This document shows positions 17,618 to 25,081 of a DNA stretch of 64,000 nucleotides, piece after piece. The notes below the pieces were generated by a model. The model saw nothing but the letters and a program-made list of their open reading frames with translations, was not told the origin of the DNA and ran no database searches. A program made the position numbers and the translations under genes. Position 1 is the first letter of the stretch. Each line of letters starts with the position of its first letter. The stretch comes from Christensenella sp. UBA7588 (GTDB lineage: Bacteria > Bacillota > Clostridia > Christensenellales > CAG-917): the NCBI GenBank assembly GCA_002478945.1, contig DLKM01000026.1:1-64000 (forward strand), written 5' to 3'.

Positions 17618-18825
17618 TCTACGGTAACCTTGTAGAAATTCTTTTTGCCTTTTTGCAGGACAAATCCGTTTGCGAGTTGACTATCGGTAACTTGCGCCAT
17701 AATGTCCGTGATTTTTTGCCCGTCAACGGAGATTCCACCGCCTTGAATGAGGCGTTTTGCCTCGCCTTTGGACGGAACTTTTGCAACGGCAACGAGAATA
17801 TCGGCAACGGACGTCACGCCTTGCGGAATCGTTGCGGAAGGCATATTTTCGCTATCTCCCGAGAATGCCGCACGCGCTTTGTTCAAAGCGTCCTCCGCTT
17901 CTTCTTCGCCGTGAACCATTTTGGTAAGCTCGTATGCAAGACGCTCTTTTGCCTTGTTCATACGCTCGTCGTTGTACTTGGTAAGCTCTGCAATCTCGTC
18001 AAGCGGCACGAACGTGAGGAATCTGAACACCTTTTCCACGTCGGCGTCCGCAATGTTGCGCCAGTACTGGAAGAAATCGTACGGAGCGGTCTTGTTGGGG
18101 TCGAGCCACACGGCACCTTTTGCCGTCTTGCCCATTTTGATACCCTCGGACGTCGTAAGCAAGCCGAAAGTGATTGCAAAAGCGTCTTTTTGCTCTTTTC
18201 TGCGAATAAGGTCTGCGCCTGCAAGCATATTTGACCATTGGTCGTCTCCGCCGCATTGCAATACGCATCCGTATTTACGGTTAAGCACCAAAAAGTCATA
18301 AGACTGCATAAGCATATAGTTGAATTCGAGGAAGGTCAAGCCCTTTTCGAGGCGTTGCTTGTAGCACTCCGCCGTGAGCATACGATTGACCGAGAAATTC
18401 GCGCCGACTTCGCGCAAAAAGTCGATATAATTGAGGTCGAGAAGCCAATCTGCGTTATTGACGAGAATCGCCGCATTTTCGCCCTCGAAACGCACGAATT
18501 TTGCCATTTGCTTTTTGAAGCAATCAACGTTGTGTTGAATGGTCTCTTTGGTCATCATAGAGCGCATATCGGTACGACCTGACGGGTCTCCGACCATTGC
18601 CGTGCCACCGCCGATAAGGATAATCGGACGATGTCCTGCGTCCTGCAAACGTTTTGCAACAATCATCTGCATAAAGTGTCCGACGTGAAGGCTGTCTGCC
18701 GTCGGGTCGAAACCGATGTAGAAAGATTGAGGACCTTCGTCCAACATTTTTTTGAGGTCGTCCTCAAACACCACTTGTTTGACAAGTCCGCGCTCGCGGA
18801 GTTGATCGATAATGTTTTGTGACAT
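17614..18825 (-). CDS. tyrS: Tyrosyl-tRNA synthetase
   Basis: Charges tRNA-Tyr. The 403-residue length is normal. HIGH-type motif PTADSLHVGHFM lies near residue 40. The tyrosine-binding DYSF-like region SYDFLVLN and QCGGDDQWSN lie near 160-190. KMGKT, the KMSKS counterpart, lies near 225, and a C-terminal S4 RNA-binding domain ends the protein. I start at MSQNIIDQ, preceded by AGGAA; the open frame upstream has no ribosome binding site. No T-box leader is recognisable in the roughly 120 bp before the terminator. Confidence 0.96.
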   Translation of the reverse strand: MSQNIIDQLRERGLVKQVVFEDDLKKMLDEGPQSFYIGFDPTADSLHVGHFMQMIVAKRLQDAGHRPIILIGGGTAMVGDPSGRTDMRSMMTKETIQHNVDCFKKQMAKFVRFEGENAAILVNNADWLLDLNYIDFLREVGANFSVNRMLTAECYKQRLEKGLTFLEFNYMLMQSYDFLVLNRKYGCVLQCGGDDQWSNMLAGADLIRRKEQKDAFAITFGLLTTSEGIKMGKTAKGAVWLDPNKTAPYDFFQYWRNIADADVEKVFRFLTFVPLDEIAELTKYNDERMNKAKERLAYELTKMVHGEEEAEDALNKARAAFSGDSENMPSATIPQGVTSVADILVAVAKVPSKGEAKRLIQGGGISVDGQKITDIMAQVTDSQLANGFVLQKGKKNFYKVTVE

Positions 18826-18948
18826 AATACTATTCCTATTAAAAGATATTTTATTATATATTGCAAATTGTACCACCGCCCCGCGCTTTTGGCAACATCT
18901 TTTTGCCACGAATCGATTGCTTGTCCGCCCCTGCCTCGAAAACGGTAT

Positions 18949-18976
18949 AAAAAAACCGCCGAAGCGGCGGTTTTTA
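18949..18976. terminator. Bidirectional rho-independent terminator
   Basis: CCGCCG AAG CGGCGG flanked by seven A on the left and five T on the right. It terminates the lipoprotein gene ending at 18997 and separates it from tyrS. Confidence 0.9.
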
Positions 18977-18996
18977 TGTAAAACGTCTTTATTCAA

Positions 18997-20361
18997 TCAA
19001 CTTTTACAATATTTGTTGTTTGCGCTTTCCCAGTCATAATCAAGGTCTGTTGCGCTTGTGTAATAAGTGTAAGACATAGCATAGTTGCCCAATTCTCCAG
19101 ATTTTGCCATTGAAATTATTTCTTCTCTGCTACAATATTCAGCAAATGAAGAGAAATCATACCCGATGTATTGCGTTTTATGCTTGCTTTCATCGTAAGT
19201 CATTAATCTAACTTCGCTGAAATTTCCATTCTTATTATATATAATTTTTGAGGCGAAAAGTATCTTGTTGCCTTTGTCGTTTTCGCAACAATTAAAAATA
19301 TAGATTGCCGATTCTTCATTATACGCATCTAATTTCAAAACGACTCTTACATCCCTGACACCATTAAAAAACTCAAGCAATTCTTTTGCATTGTTGTAAT
19401 TTTTAGGAGTGTTAGCCCCTTCAAACGTTATAGCCATATAGTTCTTTTTGTATATTCCGCTAACATCTCTTGATATAATTTCAGCATCAACAATCAAATA
19501 GAAATTGTTCGATGTCTTTTTAATCGAATGAATTTTTCTCACATAGGAATTTGGATATTCTTTGGAATTTGCATAGTTTTCCGCATACCAATTCTTGACG
19601 ATTTCAACTATCGTCCAATAGCTTTTTTCTTCTATTGCCTCATCTGCCTGTTGCTGTGCAAGTGCAATTTGTTCGTCGGTTGCTCCGTCCTCTTTTGTGG
19701 GAACAATCGGAATAATTATATCCTGCGGCTTTTTGTCGGGAACGTCGTTTTGTATTTCTTCTTTTATCTTTTCGCTTCTTGCGATTTCTTCTTGCGTAGG
19801 TGCGTTTTCCCCGCATCTAACACACTTTCCGTTTTCAAAAGAGTGACCGAGACGAGAGACGGATTGTTTGGTCGAATACGAGCAGCCATCTCTCTTGCAA
19901 GCAACATAAGCCGTGTAACCGTCGTCAAGACAAGTAGGTTCTTGTGCTTGGTATGATTGCAAATCGTGTCCGTACTTTGCACACAAGTATTCGGCGGACG
20001 GAGTCGGTATTTCCGCGTCTGCGCTTCTTGCATACACAACCTCGTTGCCGTCGATATAAAGTTTCAAAGAACCTCTTATATGTCCGGACAACGTCAAGTC
20101 GCCGACAATACGGATATTCCCGTCCAAAACGTTATCGACGGTATACGTTCCGCAGTTTGCCTTATAATCTTGCCACGTTCCGTCGTCTTTCAAATAAAGC
20201 CATACGTCTTTATTTATATCGTCGCCGTCTTTGAGATAGAAAACGCCCTGATACGCACTATAATCTGCCTGTTGTGCTTTCGATTTGTCGCAAGAAACGA
20301 ATAAAAGCATTGCGACCGACAAAACAATTAAAAACAATGCTATAGATTTGAATAATCTCAT
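18997..20361 (-). CDS. Secreted lipoprotein with Cys-rich repeat region
   Basis: 454 residues. The N-terminal signal MRLFKSIALFLIVLSVAMLL ends in a lipobox (LFVSC), so the mature Cys is lipid-anchored. Residues about 120-190 hold a Cys/His-rich motif (YGHDL...PTCLDDGYTAYVACKRDGC...LGHSFENGKCVRCG). This is the C-x2-C pattern often seen in gut-Firmicute surface proteins. An acidic linker and a C-terminal domain without recognised family follow. GGGGAAAT precedes the chosen ATG. The gene is monocistronic, with its own promoter and terminator. Confidence 0.82.
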   Translation of the reverse strand: MRLFKSIALFLIVLSVAMLLFVSCDKSKAQQADYSAYQGVFYLKDGDDINKDVWLYLKDDGTWQDYKANCGTYTVDNVLDGNIRIVGDLTLSGHIRGSLKLYIDGNEVVYARSADAEIPTPSAEYLCAKYGHDLQSYQAQEPTCLDDGYTAYVACKRDGCSYSTKQSVSRLGHSFENGKCVRCGENAPTQEEIARSEKIKEEIQNDVPDKKPQDIIIPIVPTKEDGATDEQIALAQQQADEAIEEKSYWTIVEIVKNWYAENYANSKEYPNSYVRKIHSIKKTSNNFYLIVDAEIISRDVSGIYKKNYMAITFEGANTPKNYNNAKELLEFFNGVRDVRVVLKLDAYNEESAIYIFNCCENDKGNKILFASKIIYNKNGNFSEVRLMTYDESKHKTQYIGYDFSSFAEYCSREEIISMAKSGELGNYAMSYTYYTSATDLDYDWESANNKYCKS

Positions 20362-20392
20362 AGTATTTCCCCATATACCTGCTGATACGTTC

Positions 20393-20421
20393 ATTTTAGT
20401 TGAACGACGGAATTTTGTCAA
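20393..20421 (-). promoter_or_regulatory. Promoter of lipoprotein gene
   Basis: Minus-strand -35 TTGACA (20416-20421), 17-base spacer and -10 TAAAAT (20393-20398), about 30 bp ahead of the start codon. Confidence 0.75.
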
Positions 20422-20467
20422 TACAACGGACACATACACAGCGAAATGTAAAGATATGTAGGTCTAA

Positions 20468-20503
20468 AAATTCGGATATTTTATAAAAAACATATCAGAA
20501 TTT
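20468..20503. promoter_or_regulatory. Inverted repeat upstream of NifU-like gene
   Basis: Arms AAATTC-GATAT and ATATC-GAATTT, with one unpaired base on each side, span 36 bp. They lie between the divergent lipoprotein and NifU-like promoters. It may be an operator or a weak hairpin; only the symmetry is seen. Confidence 0.4.
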
Positions 20504-20534
20504 CCGTGCGGCGGTATATTTTTTTTGTATTTTC

Positions 20535-20600
20535 TTGATAAAACTTTATCTATATGATAAAATATCATCATAAAATCAATATAAACACTCTATATGGAGG
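20535..20600 (+). promoter_or_regulatory. Promoter and ribosome binding site of NifU-like/GGGtGRT operon
   Basis: -35 TTGATA (20535-20540), 17-base spacer, -10 TAAAAT (20558-20563), and a strong GGAGG (20596-20600) nine bases before the ATG at 20610. The layout suggests high expression. Confidence 0.75.
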
Positions 20601-20609
20601 CAATTATCT

Positions 20610-21311
20610 ATGCAATATTCAAGTGAAGTTGAAAACATGTGTTGCGTTGCTAAGGGTCCCAACCACGGTCCCGCACCTATCCCCGAAGAAGGCAAATGGG
20701 TGCAAGCAAGAGAAATCAAGGACATCAGCGGTCTTACCCACGGTGTCGGCTGGTGCGCTCCTCAACAAGGCGCGTGCAAACTTACGCTCAACGTTAAAGA
20801 CGGCGTTATCCAAGAGGCTCTTGTGGAAACCATCGGTTGCTCAGGTATGACTCACTCTGCGGCTATGGCAGCGGAAATTCTTACCGGTAAGACCATTCTC
20901 GAAGCACTCAACACCGACCTCGTATGCGATGCTATCAACACCGCTATGCGTGAACTTTTCTTGCAAATCGTATATGGCAGAACGCAATCCGCATTCTCCG
21001 AAGGCGGTCTAGTTATCGGCGCAGGTCTCGAGGACCTCGGCAAAGGTCATCGCAGCCAAATCGGCACGATGTACTCCACCGTTTCCAAAGGCCCCCGTTA
21101 TCTCGAAATGGCTGAAGGATACGTCACCAAAGTCGCTCTCGACGCAAACAACGAGATTATCGGTTATCAATTCTGCAAGCTCGGCGTTTTGATGGATATG
21201 ATTAAAAAAGGCGTCGACGCAAACGAAGCAGTGGCAAAATGCACAGGCACTTACGGCAGATACAAAGCCGAAGACGGTGCTGTCAAGTGGATTGACCCGC
21301 GTCAAGAATAA
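20610..21311 (+). CDS. NifU-like iron-sulfur scaffold-family protein
   Basis: 233 residues related to the NifU/IscU N-terminal scaffold fold. Candidate cluster or metal ligands are MCCVAKG, GVGWCAPQQGACK and TIGCSGMTHSAA in the first 85 residues, with further Cys at about 110 and in FCKLG and KCTGTYGRY. It is followed after about 16 bp by a GGGtGRT protein; the two are a recurrent pair in anaerobic Firmicutes. The codon choice of both genes looks more biased than that of their neighbours, as in highly expressed genes. An iron-sulfur role is inferred from the family, not shown. Confidence 0.82.
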   Translation: MQYSSEVENMCCVAKGPNHGPAPIPEEGKWVQAREIKDISGLTHGVGWCAPQQGACKLTLNVKDGVIQEALVETIGCSGMTHSAAMAAEILTGKTILEALNTDLVCDAINTAMRELFLQIVYGRTQSAFSEGGLVIGAGLEDLGKGHRSQIGTMYSTVSKGPRYLEMAEGYVTKVALDANNEIIGYQFCKLGVLMDMIKKGVDANEAVAKCTGTYGRYKAEDGAVKWIDPRQE

Positions 21312-21326
21312 TCGGAGGACGAAACA

Positions 21327-22331
21327 ATGAGTGTAACATTTGAAGGTTATGAAAGAAGAATAGACAAAATCAACGGCGTTCTTGCTCAATACGGCATCAA
21401 GGACCTCGAAGAAGCAAGAGACCTCTGCCTCTCCAAAGGCGTTGATTGCAACGCAATCGTCAAAGGCATTCAACCTATCTGCTTTGAAAACGCAGTTTGG
21501 GCATACACCGTCGGATGCGCAATCGCAATCAAGAAAAATTGCGTAAACGCGGCAGACGCGGCAGAAGCTATCGGCGAAGGTTTGCAATCGTTCTGCATCC
21601 CCGGCTCCGTTGCAGAGCAACGTAAAGTCGGTCTCGGACACGGCAACCTCGCGGCAATGCTCCTCAGAGAAAGCACCAAGTGCTTCGCTTTCCTCGCAGG
21701 TCACGAATCGTTTGCGGCGGCAGAAGGCGCAATCGGCATTGCAAGAACTGCAAACAAAGTCAGAAAAACTCCGCTCAAAGTCATCCTCAACGGTCTCGGC
21801 AAAGACGCGGCATTTATCATCTCTCGTATCAACGGCTTCACTTACGTCCAAACCAAAATGGACTACTTCAGCGGCGAAGTGAAAGTTGTCAAAGAGACTC
21901 CCTACTCCAACGGCGAGCGCGCGGCAGTCAGAGTGTACGGCGCAGACGACGTAACCGAAGGCGTTGCGATTATGCGTCTCGAGGACGTTGACGTTTCTAT
22001 CACGGGCAACTCCACCAACCCCACTCGTTTCCAACACCCCGTCGCAGGCACTTACAAGAAATGGTGCGTTGACAACGGCAAAAAATACTTCTCCGTTGCG
22101 TCAGGTGGCGGCACGGGTCGTACTCTCCACCCCGATAATATGGCGGCAGGTCCTGCGTCCTACGGTATGACCGACACGATGGGTAGAATGCACTCCGACG
22201 CACAATTTGCAGGTTCTTCATCCGTTCCCGCACACGTCGAAATGATGGGCTTAATCGGTATGGGCAACAACCCGATGGTCGGTGCAAGCGTTGCTTGCGC
22301 AGTCGCAGTACAAGAAGGTTTGACAAAGTAA
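21327..22331 (+). CDS. GGGtGRT-family protein
   Basis: 334 residues with the family-naming motif SGGGTGRTLHPDN near 262, plus TNPTRFQHPVAG and GRMHSDAQFAGSSSVP. The N-terminal third is helical with several conserved Cys. Biochemical function is not established. Its constant partnership with a NifU-like protein suggests a metal-cofactor role. RBS GGAGGA lies close upstream. The last 13 codons plus stop are repeated twice in the downstream intergenic DNA (see repeats at 22429 and 22567). Confidence 0.9.
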   Translation: MSVTFEGYERRIDKINGVLAQYGIKDLEEARDLCLSKGVDCNAIVKGIQPICFENAVWAYTVGCAIAIKKNCVNAADAAEAIGEGLQSFCIPGSVAEQRKVGLGHGNLAAMLLRESTKCFAFLAGHESFAAAEGAIGIARTANKVRKTPLKVILNGLGKDAAFIISRINGFTYVQTKMDYFSGEVKVVKETPYSNGERAAVRVYGADDVTEGVAIMRLEDVDVSITGNSTNPTRFQHPVAGTYKKWCVDNGKKYFSVASGGGTGRTLHPDNMAAGPASYGMTDTMGRMHSDAQFAGSSSVPAHVEMMGLIGMGNNPMVGASVACAVAVQEGLTK

Positions 22332-22385
22332 GTTGTGCGCAAAGCAACGATTGATTGTTTGCGTAGCAAATAGCACCAGTAACAC

Positions 22386-22411
22386 AAAAGGCACTCAACA
22401 GAGTGCCTTTT
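22386..22411 (+). terminator. First terminator after GGGtGRT gene
   Basis: AAAAGGCACTC AACA GAGTGCCTTTT, with an outer stem GCACCAG (22373-22379) / CTGGTGC (22412-22418). Confidence 0.9.
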
Positions 22412-22428
22412 CTGGTGCAGAATAATCG

Positions 22429-22470
22429 GTCGCTTGTGCAGTAGCAGTACAAGAAGGTCTCACGAAGTAA
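22429..22470 (+). pseudogene. Second copy of GGGtGRT 3' end
   Basis: Forty-two bases encode the same last 13 residues (VACAVAVQEGLTK) and stop as the real gene (22290-22331). They differ at several third-codon positions only. No start or remaining body is present, so this is the tail of a lost gene copy. Confidence 0.85.
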
Positions 22471-22525
22471 TCGTTTGCACAAGCGAACGAAAAATCTTTG
22501 CGTAAGCAAAGTAGAACCAAAACAC

Positions 22526-22549
22526 AAAAGCACCTGAAAAGGTGCTTTT
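22526..22549 (+). terminator. Second terminator
   Basis: AAAAGCACCT GAAA AGGTGCTTTT, with outer stem AGAACC/GGGTTCT. It is the counterpart of the first terminator, following the second gene tail. Confidence 0.9.
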
Positions 22550-22566
22550 TGGGTTCTATAAATTGC

Positions 22567-22608
22567 GTTGCTTGCGCAGTCGCTGTTCAAGAAGGTTTGA
22601 CGAAGTAA
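22567..22608 (+). pseudogene. Third copy of GGGtGRT 3' end
   Basis: Again encodes VACAVAVQEGLTK and a TAA stop with synonymous differences from both other copies; it is headless. Confidence 0.85.
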
Positions 22609-22642
22609 GAAAAACCTACTAAATAGTAGCATTTTGAAGAAT

Positions 22643-22680
22643 ATAGCACCTATCCAAAAATTGCGATAGGTGCTATTTTT
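22643..22680 (+). terminator. Third terminator
   Basis: ATAGCACCTATC (22643-22654) pairs with GATAGGTGCTAT (22665-22676), followed by a T run. Confidence 0.88.
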
Positions 22681-22712
22681 ATATCTAAGAGTGTTCCGTT
22701 TGGGAAAGAAAT

Positions 22713-22727
22713 GTAAACAATGTTTAC
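22713..22727. repeat. Palindrome with adjacent direct repeat
   Basis: GTAAACA A TGTTTAC is a 15-bp palindrome. A second TGTTTACCG follows ten bases on. It lies at the border between the ordinary-composition region and the AT-rich island. Possible operator or junction; not assigned. Confidence 0.4.
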
Positions 22728-22753
22728 CGTTTGTTTACCGAATTTTAAAAACG

Positions 22754-22781
22754 CAAAAACCCACCGTTGGATGGGGTTTCG
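22754..22781 (-). terminator. Terminator of the HigB-HigA-SecB operon
   Basis: On the minus strand, AAACCCC...GGTGGGTTTTT, about 45 bp after the SecB-like stop codon. The stem has one or two mismatches. Confidence 0.6.
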
Positions 22782-22827
22782 CTATATTCAACTTCTTATT
22801 ATCTTTTTTATTTGTAACATTTTAAGA

Positions 22828-23238
22828 CTACATATCTAAAACTAAATTTTTAGTCAATTCTATAGCGTTATATATTGGCAATTGAATAGTTGACATGCCC
22901 GGTTGAGTCGTAACCAATGATATTTGACTACGCAAATATGGCAACATTATAGCAACAGTATTTGTCTTGAGCATTGACAACTGAATCTCCTTATCTAAAA
23001 TTTCAGCGTTGACAAGCTCAAAATCAGCTTGTTCACACGCCGTAACATTCAGATCTCCTTGCCCCTTTATGGTTAGCATTATAACTACTCTTACAGATTT
23101 TTCCGTAAGTTTTCTATATTTAATATCAAAACTAGCATCAGCCTCAATCTTTCCTATATAATCTACATTTCTTGAGATACACATACTAGGAAAGCATAAA
23201 TTATACATCTTAAGTAATCCTTGTATGTTAGTTTCCAT
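22828..23238 (-). CDS. SecB-like chaperone of a toxin-antitoxin-chaperone module
   Basis: 136 residues, a little shorter than SecB. The central part alternates hydrophobic strands (FDIKYRKLTEKSVRVVIMLTI) as in the SecB sheet. The C-terminal third reads MLPYLRSQISLVTTQPGMS then IQLPIYN, matching the SecB segment LFPYARELIS...PPLLLPPIN that forms the helix and client groove. SecB is not part of the general export pathway in Gram-positive bacteria. Encoded 12 bp after a HigA-type antitoxin, it is best read as a dedicated chaperone that folds and protects that antitoxin. AAGAGGTG precedes the ATG. The assignment rests on motif and context, not on a search. Confidence 0.75.
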   Translation of the reverse strand: METNIQGLLKMYNLCFPSMCISRNVDYIGKIEADASFDIKYRKLTEKSVRVVIMLTIKGQGDLNVTACEQADFELVNAEILDKEIQLSMLKTNTVAIMLPYLRSQISLVTTQPGMSTIQLPIYNAIELTKNLVLDM

Positions 23239-23250
23239 AATACACCTCTT

Positions 23251-23619
23251 TTAAGCAGCATATACCGCTGAGTTAATAATTATCTTTTTCCCTACTGACA
23301 AATCTTCAACTGGCATAAACAGTTCGGTATTCTGTTTGTTTTCAGATATCTCGAATCTGCTTTTGTATGATTCTTCTTTTCCAAGTTGGAATAACTCATA
23401 TTTTTTTTGTTGATACAGCAAACTATCAGCCGGATATCCTGTTGCCTTTTCAAAAGCAGCTGCCATCAATGTTGTGACGCTTCTCTTTCCTGCTAGCATA
23501 CTACTAATTACAGTTTTATTTACATTCATCTCTTTTGCAAGCCATTTTTGAGATTTGTTAATTGACATTAAAACTGTTCGCATTATGCTTCCAGGATGAA
23601 CGCAATAATCTTTTTCCAT
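23251..23619 (-). CDS. higA: HigA-type antitoxin, HTH XRE family, with C-terminal extension
   Basis: 122 residues. Residues 5-75 follow the HigA pattern: VHPGSIMRTVL, SQKWLAKEMNVNKTVISSML, GKRSVTTLMAAAFEKATG, DSLLYQQKKYELFQ. This DNA-binding helix-turn-helix domain would bind the operator upstream of higB. About 45 further residues (KEESYKSRFEISEN...VGKKIIINSAVYAA) are absent from classical HigA. They correspond in place to the chaperone-addiction tail of TAC antitoxins. AAAGGAGAT is followed by two ATGs; the second gives proper spacing. Confidence 0.83.
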   Translation of the reverse strand: MEKDYCVHPGSIMRTVLMSINKSQKWLAKEMNVNKTVISSMLAGKRSVTTLMAAAFEKATGYPADSLLYQQKKYELFQLGKEESYKSRFEISENKQNTELFMPVEDLSVGKKIIINSAVYAA

Positions 23620-23678
23620 ATTCATATCTCCTTTTATATTTAAAGCAATACATCTATAACATAATATGATATGTATTG

Positions 23679-23999
23679 TCATAATCTATACTTATGTTTG
23701 TCTATTTTTATTATCTCAATTTCAATCCCTTGATTACAACGTTTTAGATAAAGCCTATAAAGACTTTTTTTCTTTTTAGGAATAATCCTTAGTGAATACT
23801 TGTCAATTGTCCCTTGAACCTTTTCATAGTTATACCCATGGAAATTTCTCATTAGATCAATATTGTTAATTGATTCTAGCATAGAAATTAAGACTTTTAA
23901 ACACATCACCAATTCTTTATTATGGTTAAAAAACTTGTTCATTTCTTTCTCGCTTGAACAAAGTTTTTCTATTTCATTATTGGCATATGTAATTATCAT
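23679..23999 (-). CDS. higB: HigB-like toxin of the RelE superfamily
   Basis: 106 residues from MIITYANNEIEKLC. The small basic protein follows the HigB layout: an N-terminal strand and helix (EIEKLCSSEKEMNKFF), a helix in the middle, then YSLRIIPKKKKSLYRLYLKRC and VEI-like IEIEIIKIDKHKY at the C terminus. In ribosome-dependent RelE/HigB toxins this last part holds the mRNA-cleaving residues. It is first in the operon, as in HigBA modules, and its promoter carries a palindromic operator. An ATG eight codons upstream is possible. Assignment by pattern and context. Confidence 0.72.
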   Translation of the reverse strand: MIITYANNEIEKLCSSEKEMNKFFNHNKELVMCLKVLISMLESINNIDLMRNFHGYNYEKVQGTIDKYSLRIIPKKKKSLYRLYLKRCNQGIEIEIIKIDKHKYRL

Positions 24000-24025
24000 A
24001 GATCCTATACTTCCCCAAAACAATG

Positions 24026-24044
24026 GTTAACAATTTTTGTTAAC
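24026..24044. promoter_or_regulatory. Palindromic operator of the TA-chaperone operon
   Basis: GTTAACAA TTT TTGTTAAC, a perfect 19-bp palindrome immediately downstream of the -10 box and over the expected transcription start. It is the obvious site for autorepression by the HigA-type protein. Confidence 0.75.
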
Positions 24045-24051
24045 TAAGGAT

Positions 24052-24080
24052 ATTATATATAAGGAAAACTTATATTTCAA
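24052..24080 (-). promoter_or_regulatory. Promoter of the HigB-HigA-SecB operon
   Basis: Minus-strand -35 TTGAAA (24075-24080), 17-base spacer, consensus -10 TATAAT (24052-24057). Confidence 0.8.
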
Positions 24081-24400
24081 GCATTTTAACGAACTTTTTT
24101 AAGTTTTTAATAAATCGCACTTTATTGTCACCAACAATACTCTTAGAAAACAGAGCTTACAATATTTAACCTCCACAAGAATTAAAAATTTCCAAGAGAT
24201 AACAAATATATTAAATAAAGTATTTTGATATTGCTAGATATCAATTTTGGAATTACTGCAATGTTGCTTGCAGCTGTAACAATTCAAAAAAGACTTATAA
24301 GGCAAGTTAAACTTTAAAACAATCCCGTTTCGCCACTTTTATTTGCGTTATAGAGTTTTAAATTTATAATGTCTTAATTATTAATTTCAGTAAAAAACTT
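24081..24400. other. AT-rich spacer without a recognisable gene
   Basis: About 320 bp, markedly AT-rich like the adjoining TA module. No convincing coding frame exists. A short plus-strand run near 24238-24318 reads INFGITAMLLAAVTIQKRL with no start signal and may be a gene remnant. It probably marks the far part of an acquired segment. Confidence 0.5.
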
Positions 24401-25006
24401 TTAGCACCCTAAAACTTGGTTTACAATCACCACCTCATACGGGCAATTTGTGGGTTTGCGCCAAAGGACGACGAGACCTTTGCAAATGCGTTCGGGGCTG
24501 TTGCAATTATAGCATCTGTCGGCGTTTACGGCGCACGGCGTGTTTTTATGAAGGCGTTTTGCATTCTTGGGTGCGGCAACGTTTCTTGCACGCCACAATG
24601 CGCTGTCGAAGTCGGGCGCAATCTTGTTGTTGCCGACGATAATATACACTTTCTCGTGTCCGTACAATTCCCCTGCCACTCTGTTGCAGTTGCCGTCGAT
24701 ATTGATAATCTCGCCCGTTTCGGCAATGCCGTTTGCACTTGTCAAAAAAACGTCGGCGGTAAGCGACTCTTTCATAACTTCGGTCGGAGTTTTTCCGTCG
24801 GGATTGTCAAACCTATATAGGACCTTGTTGTGCGATTCGAGCATTTTGAGTATTCCCGTCTCGTCAAGCGTCACGGAGCCGCCGAATCCGACGCTTTTGC
24901 CGTCTATTGCGCCGTTAAGATAGTCGTTTGCCTCTTGCACGGTATCGAATACGGACACCGTAAAGCCGTTTTTCTCGAGATTTGCTTTTATATTTGAATA
25001 GTCCAT
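24401..25006 (-). CDS. LUD domain protein (LutC/YkgG-like)
   Basis: 201 residues of the LUD fold found in lactate-utilisation subunits. Typical stretches are GKSVGFGGSVTLDETGIL, ADVFLTSANGIAETGEI and GHEKVYIIVGNNKIAPDFDSA. A Cys-rich C terminus (NADRCYNCNSPERICKG) follows and may bind a metal. Stand-alone LUD proteins are common in Clostridia and their function is undefined; no lutA/lutB partners lie nearby. GAGGGTATGA precedes the ATG. It borders the AT-rich island. Confidence 0.85.
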   Translation of the reverse strand: MDYSNIKANLEKNGFTVSVFDTVQEANDYLNGAIDGKSVGFGGSVTLDETGILKMLESHNKVLYRFDNPDGKTPTEVMKESLTADVFLTSANGIAETGEIINIDGNCNRVAGELYGHEKVYIIVGNNKIAPDFDSALWRARNVAAPKNAKRLHKNTPCAVNADRCYNCNSPERICKGLVVLWRKPTNCPYEVVIVNQVLGC

Positions 25007-25081
25007 TCATACCCTCGCATTTTTACTTATAGTAAAGGCGCAAAATACATTGCGCCTTAAAAATATCGTTTTTATTTACGA

